Source: Crenothrix polyspora
Lineage (GTDB): Bacteria > Pseudomonadota > Gammaproteobacteria > Methylococcales > Methylomonadaceae
Length of the DNA stretch: 64,000 bases
Reading direction: 5' to 3'
NCBI GenBank assembly: GCA_945877505.1
Contig: CAMDWT010000003.1
Coordinates: forward strand, 1-64,000
Shown here: piece after piece, positions 17,649 to 29,100 of the stretch
How positions within the stretch are numbered: position 1 is the first letter of the stretch
Layout: each line of letters begins with the position of its first letter
Program-made: the position numbers and the translations under genes
The notes under the pieces: model-generated
The model's input: the letters and a program-made list of their open reading frames with translations, nothing else
Told to the model about the DNA's origin: nothing
The model's database searches: none

Positions 17649-18244
17649 GCTGTTTTCTCCTCAGCGACTTCGCCAATGATTATCCGTGTATCACTTATGT
17701 AGCGATATGGCGGTATTTCCAAATTAGTAGGAGCAGGAACGCCACGATATACGCGACCTGCCAAATCAAACCAAGAACCATGACACGGACAGAAAAAACC
17801 ACCTTTCCATTTATCACCAAGATCAACAGGGGCGACTTCTGGTCGAAATGTAGGCGAACAACCCAGATGCGTACACAAGCCCACTGCAACAAAAATTTCG
17901 GGCTTCAACGATCTTCCTGGATTTTTACTAGACTCCGGTTGGTCTGACTCATCAGACAAGGGATCTCTAAGCTCGCTATCTAACGTTGTTAAAGTAACCA
18001 GCACCTCAGGCGTTCGGTTAAGCACCCAAACTGGCTTGCCGCGCCATGCAACTCTAATAAGCTGACCAACTTCCATTTTACTAATATCAACTTCTACAGG
18101 TGCTCCAGCAGCCATTGCTTTAACGCTAGGTTGCATTTGAGCAAGAAAAGGAACGGCTAAATAGCCTGAGCCAACAGCGCCAACAACGGTTAAAGCCGAA
18201 GTTAAAAACTGGCGCTTGGATTTATCGACGCCTTTATTATTCAT
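17645..18244 (-). CDS. petA: Rieske iron-sulfur subunit of the bc1 complex
   Basis: 199 residues. The N-terminal membrane anchor is preceded by SKRQFLTS, a Tat-like signal with KR instead of the canonical RR. The [2Fe-2S] domain has CTHLGC and CPCHGSWFD, each giving one Cys and one His ligand, plus the disulfide cysteines. It takes electrons from quinol at the Qo site. It is first in the petABC operon, with the AGGAGAG ribosome-binding site just upstream of the ATG and a four-base overlap (ATGA) with petB. Confidence 0.97.
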   Translation of the reverse strand: MNNKGVDKSKRQFLTSALTVVGAVGSGYLAVPFLAQMQPSVKAMAAGAPVEVDISKMEVGQLIRVAWRGKPVWVLNRTPEVLVTLTTLDSELRDPLSDESDQPESSKNPGRSLKPEIFVAVGLCTHLGCSPTFRPEVAPVDLGDKWKGGFFCPCHGSWFDLAGRVYRGVPAPTNLEIPPYRYISDTRIIIGEVAEEKTA

Positions 18245-18273
18245 TATAAAACTCTCCTGATTTTATCCATGGC

Positions 18274-18303
18274 TTTACAGCTCATTTTTTTATTTTGTGT
18301 CAA
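18274..18303 (-). promoter_or_regulatory. Candidate promoter of petABC
   Basis: On the minus strand a perfect TTGACA (18298-18303) is followed after 18 bases by TGTAAA (18274-18279). The predicted start lies about 22 bases before the petA ATG, with the ribosome-binding site between. The -10 element is imperfect. Confidence 0.5.
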
Positions 18304-18490
18304 TATACCACTAGAAGCATGTGAATTTGAAGCGCTTGTGGATAATTGTTTAAGATCGTTTAAACAGGCCTTACTTTTCTACTCAAATTTGCTTAGCCTA
18401 TAACGCCTAAATCATGCGCTCACACGAGAAATTAAAACCCTGTAATAAAACGACATTCTGGCGACTTATCAAGAATCAAGTCTTGTAGAT

Positions 18491-19585
18491 CTAGAGCGCT
18501 AAATCTTCTAGGCTCAACTTTAAAGCACTCATAAAGGCTTTATTTTCTTCTGGCTTGCCAATAGTTACTCGCAAACAATCATCTAATAAACCACGCTGAC
18601 CACTCATATTTTTAATTAAGATCCCTTGTCGCTTTATCGATAAAAAAATCTCTGTCGCAGTCTCTTTTGGCGTTTTGAACAAAATAAAATTTGCTGCACT
18701 TGGGTAAGCGACAATCCCTTTGAGTTCATTAAGTTGCTTATAAACACTCGCTCTTTCATCACAAATATTTTGTGTTTGTTCCTCAAATAATTTTTTATGT
18801 GTTAATGCAAAGATTGCACTAATTTGACTGAGGCTATTAATATTATAAGGCAATCGAATTTTATTGAGCTGCTCAATAATCAAAGCATTGCCCATGATAT
18901 ATCCCAAACGTAAACCGGCTAATCCCAATTTAGAAACGGTACGCATCACCAACATATTACCGTAGTGTTCCAATTCATTGATAAAACTAGCACCCGCAAA
19001 GGGAGCATAGGCTTCATCAATTACAACTAAACCTTTAGCTCTTTTTATGATTTCAAGAACATCACTTTTAGCAAATAAATTTCCCGTTGGATTATTTGGA
19101 TAAGCCAGAAAAATAACTGAAGGTTGATACGCCTCTATTGCTGATAACATGGCCGGCAAATCTAAATCAAAATTATTAGCCAACAAAGGAATACCTAGAT
19201 AATTCAACCCCAAACTATCACTCAGTTGCTTGTACATGACGAAACCAGGAGCAGGTGCTAAAACATAAGCCTCTTGAGGTAATGCCATTAATAACAGTTG
19301 AATTATTTCATCTGAACCATTACCCAATAAAACACCAAACTGATCTGATAATTGATTCAGCTCCTTGATTATTTTACTCAGTTCTTTTGCATCAGGATCG
19401 GGATAGCGATTTAGCTGACAATCTCTAAGTGCTTCTAGCCAGTTATTTTTAATATGTTCAGGCCAACCATAAGGATTTTCCATTGCATCTAGCTTGATCA
19501 ATCCTTTCGCATCTGCGACGACGTATGCCTCTATCGCTAAAACTTCTTTACGAAAAACTGATGAAATTATTTTATTAATAGTCAT
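18491..19585 (-). CDS. hisC: Histidinol-phosphate aminotransferase
   Basis: 364 residues, a fold-type I PLP aminotransferase. Motifs: AMENPYGWPEHI, NRYPDPDAKEL, LGNGSDEIIQLLLMAL, YPNNPTGNLF, the cofactor Asp in VVIDEAYAPF, the Schiff-base lysine in RTVSKLGLAGLRLGY, and the C-terminal RVTIGKPEEN Arg. It transfers an amino group from glutamate to imidazole-acetol phosphate in histidine synthesis. It is third in hisG-hisD-hisC, 69 bp after hisD; the 246-bp gap before petA suggests that the operon ends here. Confidence 0.95.
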   Translation of the reverse strand: MTINKIISSVFRKEVLAIEAYVVADAKGLIKLDAMENPYGWPEHIKNNWLEALRDCQLNRYPDPDAKELSKIIKELNQLSDQFGVLLGNGSDEIIQLLLMALPQEAYVLAPAPGFVMYKQLSDSLGLNYLGIPLLANNFDLDLPAMLSAIEAYQPSVIFLAYPNNPTGNLFAKSDVLEIIKRAKGLVVIDEAYAPFAGASFINELEHYGNMLVMRTVSKLGLAGLRLGYIMGNALIIEQLNKIRLPYNINSLSQISAIFALTHKKLFEEQTQNICDERASVYKQLNELKGIVAYPSAANFILFKTPKETATEIFLSIKRQGILIKNMSGQRGLLDDCLRVTIGKPEENKAFMSALKLSLEDLAL

Positions 19586-19654
19586 GATTATAGTGAAAAA
19601 AGAAAAAAAGTTTAAAAGGTCATTAATTATTTTTGTACTTTAAACCTTACAAAG

Positions 19655-20965
19655 CTAACCTTTCTTAATTCTATATTCTGCAGATTGAGCATGAGCCGTT
19701 AGACTTTCTCCGCGCGCCAATATCGATGCCGTCTTACCCAAGGCATCTGCACCGACTTGAGAGCAGTTTATTAAACTGGTCCGTTTTTGAAAATCGTAAA
19801 CTCCTAAAGGAGATGAGAAGCGTGCTGTACCAGAAGTAGGTAATACATGATTAGGACCCGCACAATAATCGCCTAATGCTTCAGCTGTATATCGACCCAT
19901 AAAAATAGCGCCGGCATGACGAATATGCTCACTTAAAGCTTCCGGCTCTTCAACTGACAACTCTAAATGTTCAGGTGCAATTATATTTACAATATCCGCA
20001 GCCTGAGTTAAATCCTCAACTTTAATTAATGCCCCTCTACCCGAAAGTGATGCTTTAATTATTTCAGCTCGCTCCATACTCGGCAACAATACATTAATGC
20101 TTTGTTCAACCGCGTGCAGAAACTCACTATCATTACTTATTAAAATAGCCTGTGCATTTTCATCATGCTCTGCTTGAGAAAACAAATCCATTGCGATCCA
20201 ATCTGGATTAGTTTTACCATCACAGACAATCAAAATTTCTGATGGCCCTGCAATCATATCTATACCTACTTGGCCAAACACAAGTTTCTTTGCAGTTGCA
20301 ACATAGATATTGCCTGGGCCAACTATTTTAGCAACCGCGGGTATCGTTTCAGTGCCATAAGCAAGCGCTGCAATGGCTTGCGCACCGCCAATGGTAAAAA
20401 CCCGATCCACACCCGCCAAAAATGCGGCCGCCAACACGAGATCATTGAGCTCGCCGTGAGGGGCAGGCACTACCATAATCAACTCGCCAACACCGGCCAC
20501 TTTTGCAGGAATTGCATTCATTAATACCGAGGATGGATATGAAGCCTTGCCACCGGGCACATAAAGACCCACTCTATCCAAGGGCGTTACTTTTTGCCCC
20601 AGGGTTGTCCCATCCGCTTCGGTATATTGCCAGGACTGTGTTTTTTGGTGCTCAGCATACGCACGAATACGGTCAGCCGCTACGTTAAGTGCTTTCGCCT
20701 GTTCAGCTGGCAATTCCTCCCAGGCTGCTTTAAGCGCTTCTTTTGACAGTTCAAACTCGCAAGACTTTAAGATGTGACGCTGATCAAAGCGGTTCGTATA
20801 GTCAATAACCGCCTTGTCACCGTTTTTACGAACATCTGCAATAATTGCCAATACCCCTTGTTGAACCTCTAAATCATCCGCTTCATCCCAAGCCAATAAA
20901 TCTTGTAATTGCTGACTAAAATTATCGGATGATGCATCCAGTCTTTTCATAATTAAACTGGACAT
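19655..20965 (-). CDS. hisD: Histidinol dehydrogenase
   Basis: 436 residues from the ATG at 20965, which has AGG seven bases upstream and lies 4 bp after hisG; the frame continues upstream into hisG, but that extension is not HisD-like. The enzyme oxidises histidinol to histidine with two NAD and uses Zn. Seen: [76 protein letters not shown] (Zn His), [11 protein letters not shown] and [18 protein letters not shown]. The length is typical. Confidence 0.96.
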   Translation of the reverse strand: MSSLIMKRLDASSDNFSQQLQDLLAWDEADDLEVQQGVLAIIADVRKNGDKAVIDYTNRFDQRHILKSCEFELSKEALKAAWEELPAEQAKALNVAADRIRAYAEHQKTQSWQYTEADGTTLGQKVTPLDRVGLYVPGGKASYPSSVLMNAIPAKVAGVGELIMVVPAPHGELNDLVLAAAFLAGVDRVFTIGGAQAIAALAYGTETIPAVAKIVGPGNIYVATAKKLVFGQVGIDMIAGPSEILIVCDGKTNPDWIAMDLFSQAEHDENAQAILISNDSEFLHAVEQSINVLLPSMERAEIIKASLSGRGALIKVEDLTQAADIVNIIAPEHLELSVEEPEALSEHIRHAGAIFMGRYTAEALGDYCAGPNHVLPTSGTARFSSPLGVYDFQKRTSLINCSQVGADALGKTASILARGESLTAHAQSAEYRIKKG

Positions 20966-20969
20966 CGCC

Positions 20970-21596
20970 TTACCTATTTGCCAAGGTTTTTTCAAATTGT
21001 GCGAGTAATGCCGAAATCGCCTCATGCTTCATTTTCATTGCCGCCTTATTAACGACTAATCGAGAACTTATATTCATAATAAGTTCTCGTGGCTCTAAAT
21101 CATTGGCTTTTAAGGTATTACCTGTATCAACCAAATCGACTATGCAATCAGCCAACCCAACTAACGGAGCCAACTCCATTGAGCCATACAATTTGATTAT
21201 CTCTGCTTGAATGCCTTTACTGGCAAAATAACTCTGCGCTATTTTGACGTATTTAGTCGCCACCCGAATACGACCTTTCAACTCGGGCGCGTCTTTATGT
21301 GCTGCCGTCATTAAGCGACAACAGGCAATGTTCAAATCCAAAGGCTCATATAAACTTTCTGCCCCATGCTCCAATAAAACATCCTTTCCGGCAATGCCTA
21401 AATCTGCAGCACCGTACTCCACAAACGTTGGTACGTCAGTTGCACGTATAATAACCAGCTGTACATCATCACGCGTTGTCGCGAGTATTAATTTTCGACA
21501 TGTTTTAGGATCATCAACAGGAATAATTCCCGCTTCTGCCAACAACGGCAAAGCGTCTTCAAAAATTCTACCTTTGGATACGGCAATCGTTAACAT
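20970..21596 (-). CDS. hisG: ATP phosphoribosyltransferase, short form
   Basis: 208 residues, the short form that lacks the C-terminal regulatory domain and works with HisZ in a hetero-octamer; no hisZ is in this window. Motifs: [64 protein letters not shown] and the PRPP loop [14 protein letters not shown]. It catalyses the first step of histidine synthesis. It lies 9 bp after murA, the murA-hisG order common in Gammaproteobacteria. Confidence 0.96.
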   Translation of the reverse strand: MLTIAVSKGRIFEDALPLLAEAGIIPVDDPKTCRKLILATTRDDVQLVIIRATDVPTFVEYGAADLGIAGKDVLLEHGAESLYEPLDLNIACCRLMTAAHKDAPELKGRIRVATKYVKIAQSYFASKGIQAEIIKLYGSMELAPLVGLADCIVDLVDTGNTLKANDLEPRELIMNISSRLVVNKAAMKMKHEAISALLAQFEKTLANR

Positions 21597-21605
21597 CTTA
21601 TAAAC

Positions 21606-23231
<1,626 letters not shown>

Positions 23232-23235
<4 letters not shown>

Positions 23236-23702
23236 TTTTTCTCTTCCGCCGCTGACTTAAACAAAAATTGGCCAATGGCTTTTTCGAGAATAATGGCCGA
23301 TTGAGTGATTTCAATTTTGCCATCTTTCTGCAAATACACATCAGAACCACCTGGATCAAGATTCACATATTGCTCACCTAATAAACCAGCCGTAAAAATA
23401 CTAGCTGTTGTATCATCGGGAAGGGTATTGTATTTTGCATTAATACTCATCTTCACGACCGATTCATAAGTCTTTGGATCAAAATTAATACCAATAACAT
23501 GCCCTATTTTTACTCCAGCGGCAGACACCTGTGATTTAACTTTAAGTGCGCCTGAGTTTTCAAAACGAGCTGTAATCGTATAACTATCTTCGTCAACAAA
23601 AGAACTTAAATTGCTGACTTGCATTGCAAGAAAAAGCAGTCCGGCAATGCCTGAGGCGACAAAAAGCCCAACTATTGTGTCCTGAGTATTCGTGTGCTGC
23701 AT
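23232..23702 (-). CDS. mlaD: MCE-domain phospholipid carrier MlaD
   Basis: 156 residues from the ATG at 23702; GGAG about eight bases upstream fits this start better than the in-frame TTG at 23717. One N-terminal membrane helix (TIVGLFVASGIAGLLFLAM) is followed by an MCE domain (YTITARFENSGALKVKSQVSAAGVKIG and TASIFTAGLLGEQYVNLDPG), which forms a periplasmic hexameric ring. It carries lipids between MlaFE and the periplasm. It overlaps both neighbours, so the mla genes are coupled. The C-terminus is short. Confidence 0.95.
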
Positions 23703-23703
23703 T

Positions 23704-24486
23704 TTAATTGTCTCCAAACATAAGTGCGGTTAGGATAAAATCCAAACCTAAAATACTAAAAGCTGAATTAACGACCGTGCGAGTCGTCGCCCGACTCACG
23801 CCTTCCGATGTCGGGATGGCATCGTAACCTTCAAATAATGCTATCCACGAGGTAACAAAACCAAACACGACACTTTTAATAATGCCATTAATGATATCAT
23901 CATGAAAATCAATACTTGCTTGCATTTGTGACCAATAAATACCTTGGTCAACGCCTAATAAGCCTGATCCAATTATCTGGCCACCAACAATCCCTACTGC
24001 GCTAAAAAGCCCCGCTAACAAAGGCATAGATATTAATCCAGCTAAGAATCGCGGCGTTAATATGCGCTTAATGGGGTCAACCGCCATCATCTCCATACCT
24101 GACAACTGCTCAGTCGCTTTCATCAAGCCAATTTCAGCCGTTAATGCTGAACCTGCTCTACCTGCAAATAATAGTGCTGATACAACGGGGCCCAACTCCC
24201 GAACTAAGGAAGCCGCTACCATAACGCCTAAGGTTTCTTCAGCGCCAAAATCAGAAAGGGTGTAATAACCCTGCAAACCTAAAACCATTCCAACAAACAA
24301 GCCGGAAATAGTAATGATTAAAAAAGACAACACACCGACAGAATACAACTGATTTACCAGTAATCTAGGGCGAAGTAAAATACCCAATGTACCTGAAATA
24401 ATTTCGAACAGAAAGTAAGTTGCTCTCCCTAACTTGTTAAAACTAGTTCGAGTACTTTTACCCAAGTTTTGTATAAATTGAATCAT
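23704..24486 (-). CDS. mlaE: Phospholipid ABC transporter permease MlaE
   Basis: 260 residues from the ATG at 24486, the same length as E. coli MlaE; a GTG at 24501 is also in frame and neither has a clear ribosome-binding site. It is a membrane permease with FVGMVLGLQGYYTL, LGVMVAASLVRELGPV, LLFAGRAGSALTAEIGLMKA (the EExG-like coupling region) and VDPIKRILTPRFLAG. It partners with MlaF (ATPase) and MlaD. A gap of about 118 bp from mlaF is unusual within a coupled operon. Confidence 0.94.
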   Translation of the reverse strand: MIQFIQNLGKSTRTSFNKLGRATYFLFEIISGTLGILLRPRLLVNQLYSVGVLSFLIITISGLFVGMVLGLQGYYTLSDFGAEETLGVMVAASLVRELGPVVSALLFAGRAGSALTAEIGLMKATEQLSGMEMMAVDPIKRILTPRFLAGLISMPLLAGLFSAVGIVGGQIIGSGLLGVDQGIYWSQMQASIDFHDDIINGIIKSVVFGFVTSWIALFEGYDAIPTSEGVSRATTRTVVNSAFSILGLDFILTALMFGDN

Positions 24487-24604
24487 TTTATAGTCTGTCA
24501 CTACAAGTCTGCGTTGAGTTTATCGTATACTCGCCACTTTTAAAATTGGCCCCCTATAGGTCCAAAAGCAGAAAGTACAGGATTGTAATTACCTTAATTA
24601 TTCG

Positions 24605-25432
24605 TTAATAACGTTTACCGGTTGACATAAGGTCATCAACATAATCTTTTGCAGGGTAATGAAAATGAACGGGGCCGTCAGCTGCACCGGTCATAAATTG
24701 CTGTACCCACTCAGAATCTGATTGCTGTATTTCTTCGGGCGTACCCTGCCCAACAATTTTTCCACCTGATAATACATAAATATAATCCGCAATTGCGGAG
24801 GTATCATGAACATCATGAGAAACAATAATACTGGTCAGTCCTAAAATATTGTTTAGAGATTTAATTAAATGAACTAGAACGCCCATAGAAATAGGATCTT
24901 GACCCGTGAACGGCTCGTCGTACAAAATCATCATTGGATCAAGAGCAATGGCTCTTGCCAAGGCAACTCGCCTAGCCATACCGCCAGAAAGCTCATTCGG
25001 CATCAAATTCCGAGCACCTCTTAAACCCACGGCCTGTAACTTCATCAGCACCAGTGTACGAATCATAGATTCAGGAAGATGGGTATGCTCACGGAGAGGA
25101 AAAGCGACATTATCAAAAACATTCATGTCTGTTAATAACGCACCGCTTTGAAACAACATACCGAGCCGCTTACGTAATTCATATAGCTCGTTTCGACGCA
25201 ACTTATGAACATCTTGACCATCAACAGTGATAACACCCTGCTCTGGAAATAATTGACCACCAATCAATTTTAATAAGGTGGTTTTTCCTGTACCACTAGG
25301 GCCCATAATGGCTGTAATTTTCCCGCGCTGAAAATCCAAGGAAATATCATCAAATATTTTCTTGTTGCCACGTGAAAATGACAGATTACGTACAGAAACT
25401 ATACTGTCTTGAGAAGAAACGCTGTTATCCAT
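24605..25432 (-). CDS. mlaF: Phospholipid ABC transporter ATPase MlaF
   Basis: 275 residues, an ABC ATPase. Walker A GPSGTGKTTLLKLIGGQ, Q-loop LFQSGALLTDMNVFDN, signature NELSGGMARRVALARA, Walker B ILYDEPFTGQDPIS and H-loop SIIVSHDVHD are all present. The tail beyond residue ~245 (VHFHYPAKDYVDDLM) is the MlaF extension that interacts with MlaB. It is first in the mlaFEDB operon and powers lipid transport to maintain outer-membrane asymmetry. Confidence 0.96.
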   Translation of the reverse strand: MDNSVSSQDSIVSVRNLSFSRGNKKIFDDISLDFQRGKITAIMGPSGTGKTTLLKLIGGQLFPEQGVITVDGQDVHKLRRNELYELRKRLGMLFQSGALLTDMNVFDNVAFPLREHTHLPESMIRTLVLMKLQAVGLRGARNLMPNELSGGMARRVALARAIALDPMMILYDEPFTGQDPISMGVLVHLIKSLNNILGLTSIIVSHDVHDTSAIADYIYVLSGGKIVGQGTPEEIQQSDSEWVQQFMTGAADGPVHFHYPAKDYVDDLMSTGKRY

Positions 25433-25583
25433 GCGCGATTTTAATGGTATTAATCAATATAAATGAGCTATTTTCTACGACTACCCGTAATGAAGTCAAT
25501 CTATTGTCGTGCTTATGCAAATATATAGGTTTAAAAAATAGCTTTAAGGTGACGTATAAACAGAACCGCCTAAGGTCAAACAC

Positions 25584-26069
25584 TTATTGTTCTGCTCCGC
25601 AACATCGCTTAAACTTTTTACCGCTACCACAAGAACAAAGCATGTTTCTTCCTTGATTCGTTTGCATATCAATCTTACCCATTGATTTAATAATGCCATC
25701 CAGATAAAACCAGCAACCGTTTATTTTCGTAAAACGACTAATCTCATTCATAACGCATTGCTCACCATCAACGCTATAAAACGCTTTAAAAGCCACTACT
25801 CCCTTGCTATCTTTACTCTTTCCTTTTTTTATATCAGTAATCTCAAGACCGACCCATTCTATTTTTTCTTTAGAAAAATCAATTGTCGTCGGCCGACTAT
25901 TAACGTCCCAAGTCTCTTGCAAATAGGATACGTTACGTAAAACATAAGCGGTATATCTTGATCTCATCAATCCTTCAGCTGTTAGCGGTATTTTCTCGCC
26001 CGAGTGAAATAACCCACAACACTGTTGGTATATAACACCAGAACCGCAAAGACAAGATAGGGTGTGCAA
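25584..26069 (-). CDS. ychJ: YchJ-like SEC-C motif protein
   Basis: 161 residues. The TTG start at 26069 is supported by AAGGA seven bases upstream. Cysteine-rich SEC-C zinc motifs stand at both ends: LCGSGVIYQQCCG near the N-terminus and CSCGSGKKFKRCCG at the C-terminus. Between them lies an NTF2-like YchJ domain (LMRSRYTAYVLRNVSYLQETW, VAFKAFYSVDG, FTKINGCWFYLDG). The function of YchJ is unknown; SEC-C motifs in SecA bind Zn and SecB. It stands alone downstream of the large flavoprotein gene. Confidence 0.9.
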   Translation of the reverse strand: MHTLSCLCGSGVIYQQCCGLFHSGEKIPLTAEGLMRSRYTAYVLRNVSYLQETWDVNSRPTTIDFSKEKIEWVGLEITDIKKGKSKDSKGVVAFKAFYSVDGEQCVMNEISRFTKINGCWFYLDGIIKSMGKIDMQTNQGRNMLCSCGSGKKFKRCCGAEQ

Positions 26070-26167
26070 AATTAAATCCTTATTCGTTAAACAACACTTT
26101 CAGCTTGAATATACCCCTACAAGGCGGATAATCATTATGCCTTACCCGCCTTGAGATTAAATAATAT

Positions 26168-29100
26168 TTATACCGCTTCCTCTGACTTCTGTTTTTCCAA
26201 CAAATAGTCCAGCCATAAATTAGATAATTTTTCTTGTACAGTGTTTTGTCGTAATCGCGCATTTAAATGCGGAAAATCAACTTTATCTAAATCCTGATCT
26301 TGATTGTAACAAGAATAAACGAAGTACTCTTTACCCGTTTCAGCATCAACATGCTTGCACAAACATTGAGCGCAAATCCCTTTCATCATGCACTGCATTG
26401 GTGAATTAATTGAACCAATGGCATGATGAGCCTTTTTAAGATATGGTTTTAAGACATCAAAACGAGCTGATTTAACAGCAGCCATCATACGATCTGAACC
26501 TATAACGACTAGATGATCCACATCTGCAAGCGAGATCGGTTGCTCACCTAATTCACCTTTAGCATAAGCCACCATACATTCCAGTATATTGCCGAGGAAG
26601 GTTTTATCTTGTGGGCGGGTTGGCACTATCGCTTCAACGCCCTCACCTTTATCAACGGCCCAGATAATCAAATCAGCCGCAGCCTCAACTTCTTCAACTT
26701 TAAAGCGATCCTGCGCAAACTTATAGCCCGCGAAATAAATCACTCGATTTCCGGCTGCTCGCAACGCTTTGCCTATAGAAAACAACACTGCATTACCTAG
26801 GCCTCCTCCGATCAAAAGCACCGTTTGATTGCTTGGAATATCAGTAGGCGTACCCGTTACACCCATAATAACCAGAGGATCCCCTACTTGCCAGGTCGCA
26901 CAAAGCCGCGATGATGAGCCCATTTCCAGAGCAATCAAGGAAATAGTACCTTTTTCTTTATCTACTTCCGCACCCGTTAACGCTAATCCTTCAGCGGCCA
27001 ATACCGTACCTTCAACCGTAGGTGCAAAAGCCTCATAATTTTGTACACGATAAAATTGTCCTGGGTAAAACTTTTCGGCTGCCAACGGCGCCTTTACAAC
27101 AACTTCAATAATAGTCGGTGTTAGTCGATTAATGGCGACAATTGTTGCCTTAAAGGCTTCATCTAATCGAGCAAACAATGATTTCAAGTCTGCATCACGG
27201 ACTGACTGTTGGGCGCTACTTAAATTGGCCAATTGTTTTTCAAACAACTTCACCACATAGGGATAGCCATTTTTTGCACTCGCCATCGCTTTAACAACAT
27301 TACCGGCATAGACCGGATGATTGTCACCGTAAAAACTAATAAACTTACCGTCTTTTTGATAAGACGTTAAAGGTGCTGGCTTGCCTAATTTAGGAAACGC
27401 TTCATCATGCATAGGCACTAATTCCACGGCATCATTTGTCCATTCTGGTTCATAGCGTTGAAAGAACCATTTATCCATAACAAACGTCTCAGGATACTCA
27501 CTTTGATAAATCGTATTAGGTGACGTTCCCGCGGCTACATACAAACTACGTAATGGAACTTTAATAATTTCACCAGAATTTTTCCAACGATCATCTTCCA
27601 ACACCAACTTTTCAAAATCTACCGCATTTAAGTGGCCATATTCATCAGCTTCTGCACCGAGTGGACTCATACCTTCAGCCAACGCAATACCTTCTTCTAA
27701 GGCTTCGCTGATTTCTTCATGATTTTGCCGATATGCAGGCGCATCTTTCATACCTTTACGATAAAACAACGTCACCCCACCCCATGCCTCTACCAAGGGT
27801 TGAAAATGTGGTAACTCATCTTCTGCTTCAGCACGTTGTCGCTCTGCTTTAATCACTTTTCCATGCGCTAGAAATTCATCAAGAATAATTATTTCTTCTT
27901 GATCATAGCGACTTCGAACGACTTGTTCGCCATAAACATCAACCAATGTCTCATAACGATGGAGAGTTTTCTCAACTTGAACAGGATAATAAGCCATCAA
28001 CTCTGTCGCAGTATCAATGGCTGTCAAACCACCACCAATAACACCTGCAGGCAACCGCACCTGTAAATTAGCCATTGAAGAGGCCTTTGCAGCACCCGTC
28101 AATTGCAACGCCATCAAGAAATCAGACGCTTTACGTATGCCTCGCATCAGATTGTTTTTAAGGTCAATAACCGTTGGCTGACCTGCACCTGAAGCAATAC
28201 AAATATGATCAAACCCCATACCCCAAGCATCTTCGATAGTTAGTGTGCCACCAAAGCGCACACCACCATAAGCTCGAAAAGCTTCACGTCTTTGTAAGGT
28301 CAAATAGATTACTTTTAGAAAATTCTTATCCCAACGAACCGTAATACCATACTCAGCTACACCACCAAAACCAGCCAAGATTCGTTTATCCAGCTCTTCA
28401 TATAAATCATTAAAATCAACTATGGGCTGGGGTAAATTTTGAGCATCACCCGTTAATTCGACCGGCAAGGGTTCAAGCTTTAAGCCATCAATACCAGCAA
28501 CACCAAAACCTTCATTTAACAAATAATGACTCATGGTATAGCCCGCGGGGCCTAGACCAACAACCAATGCATTTTTACCATTGTAAGGTAGCATCGTAGG
28601 ACGCTTCACATTTAACGGATTCCAACGCGTCAACAAGCTATATATTTCAAAACCATAGGGCATGAACAATACATCTGTCAGCACATTAGTTTCAATTTGT
28701 GGAATATTAACTGGGTCGGTTTTTTGATAAATACAACCTTTCATACATTCATTACATATACGATGCCCCGTACCTGGGCACATCGGGTTATCAATAATGA
28801 TTATGGCCAGCGCACCAATATTGTCGCCATTACGCTTAACTAAGTGCATTTCCGATATTTTTTCATCCAACGGACAACCAATTGTGGTCACGCCTAAAGG
28901 ATCAATCTTAAAGGTATTCGTTTTCTTGTTACGCATACCCTTAGAGCAAGAATCGGTATCACGCTCATGACAATAAATACAATGATTTACTTCTGACAAT
29001 ACCTGACGTTGATTGTATCTTGGATCCGTTAACTTAAAGCCATCTCGTCGACGACGATGCTCTAACTCACCCATCCATGCTGTAAACTGTCCACGATCTA

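Noticed and set aside
21244-21603. 119-residue plus-strand ORF inside hisG
   Set aside because: Antisense shadow; hisG is intact on the other strand.
26120-26153. Inverted repeat CAAGGCGG/CCGCCTTG after the Nfn-like gene
   Set aside because: The loop is 18 bases and no T run follows on either strand, so a terminator cannot be claimed.
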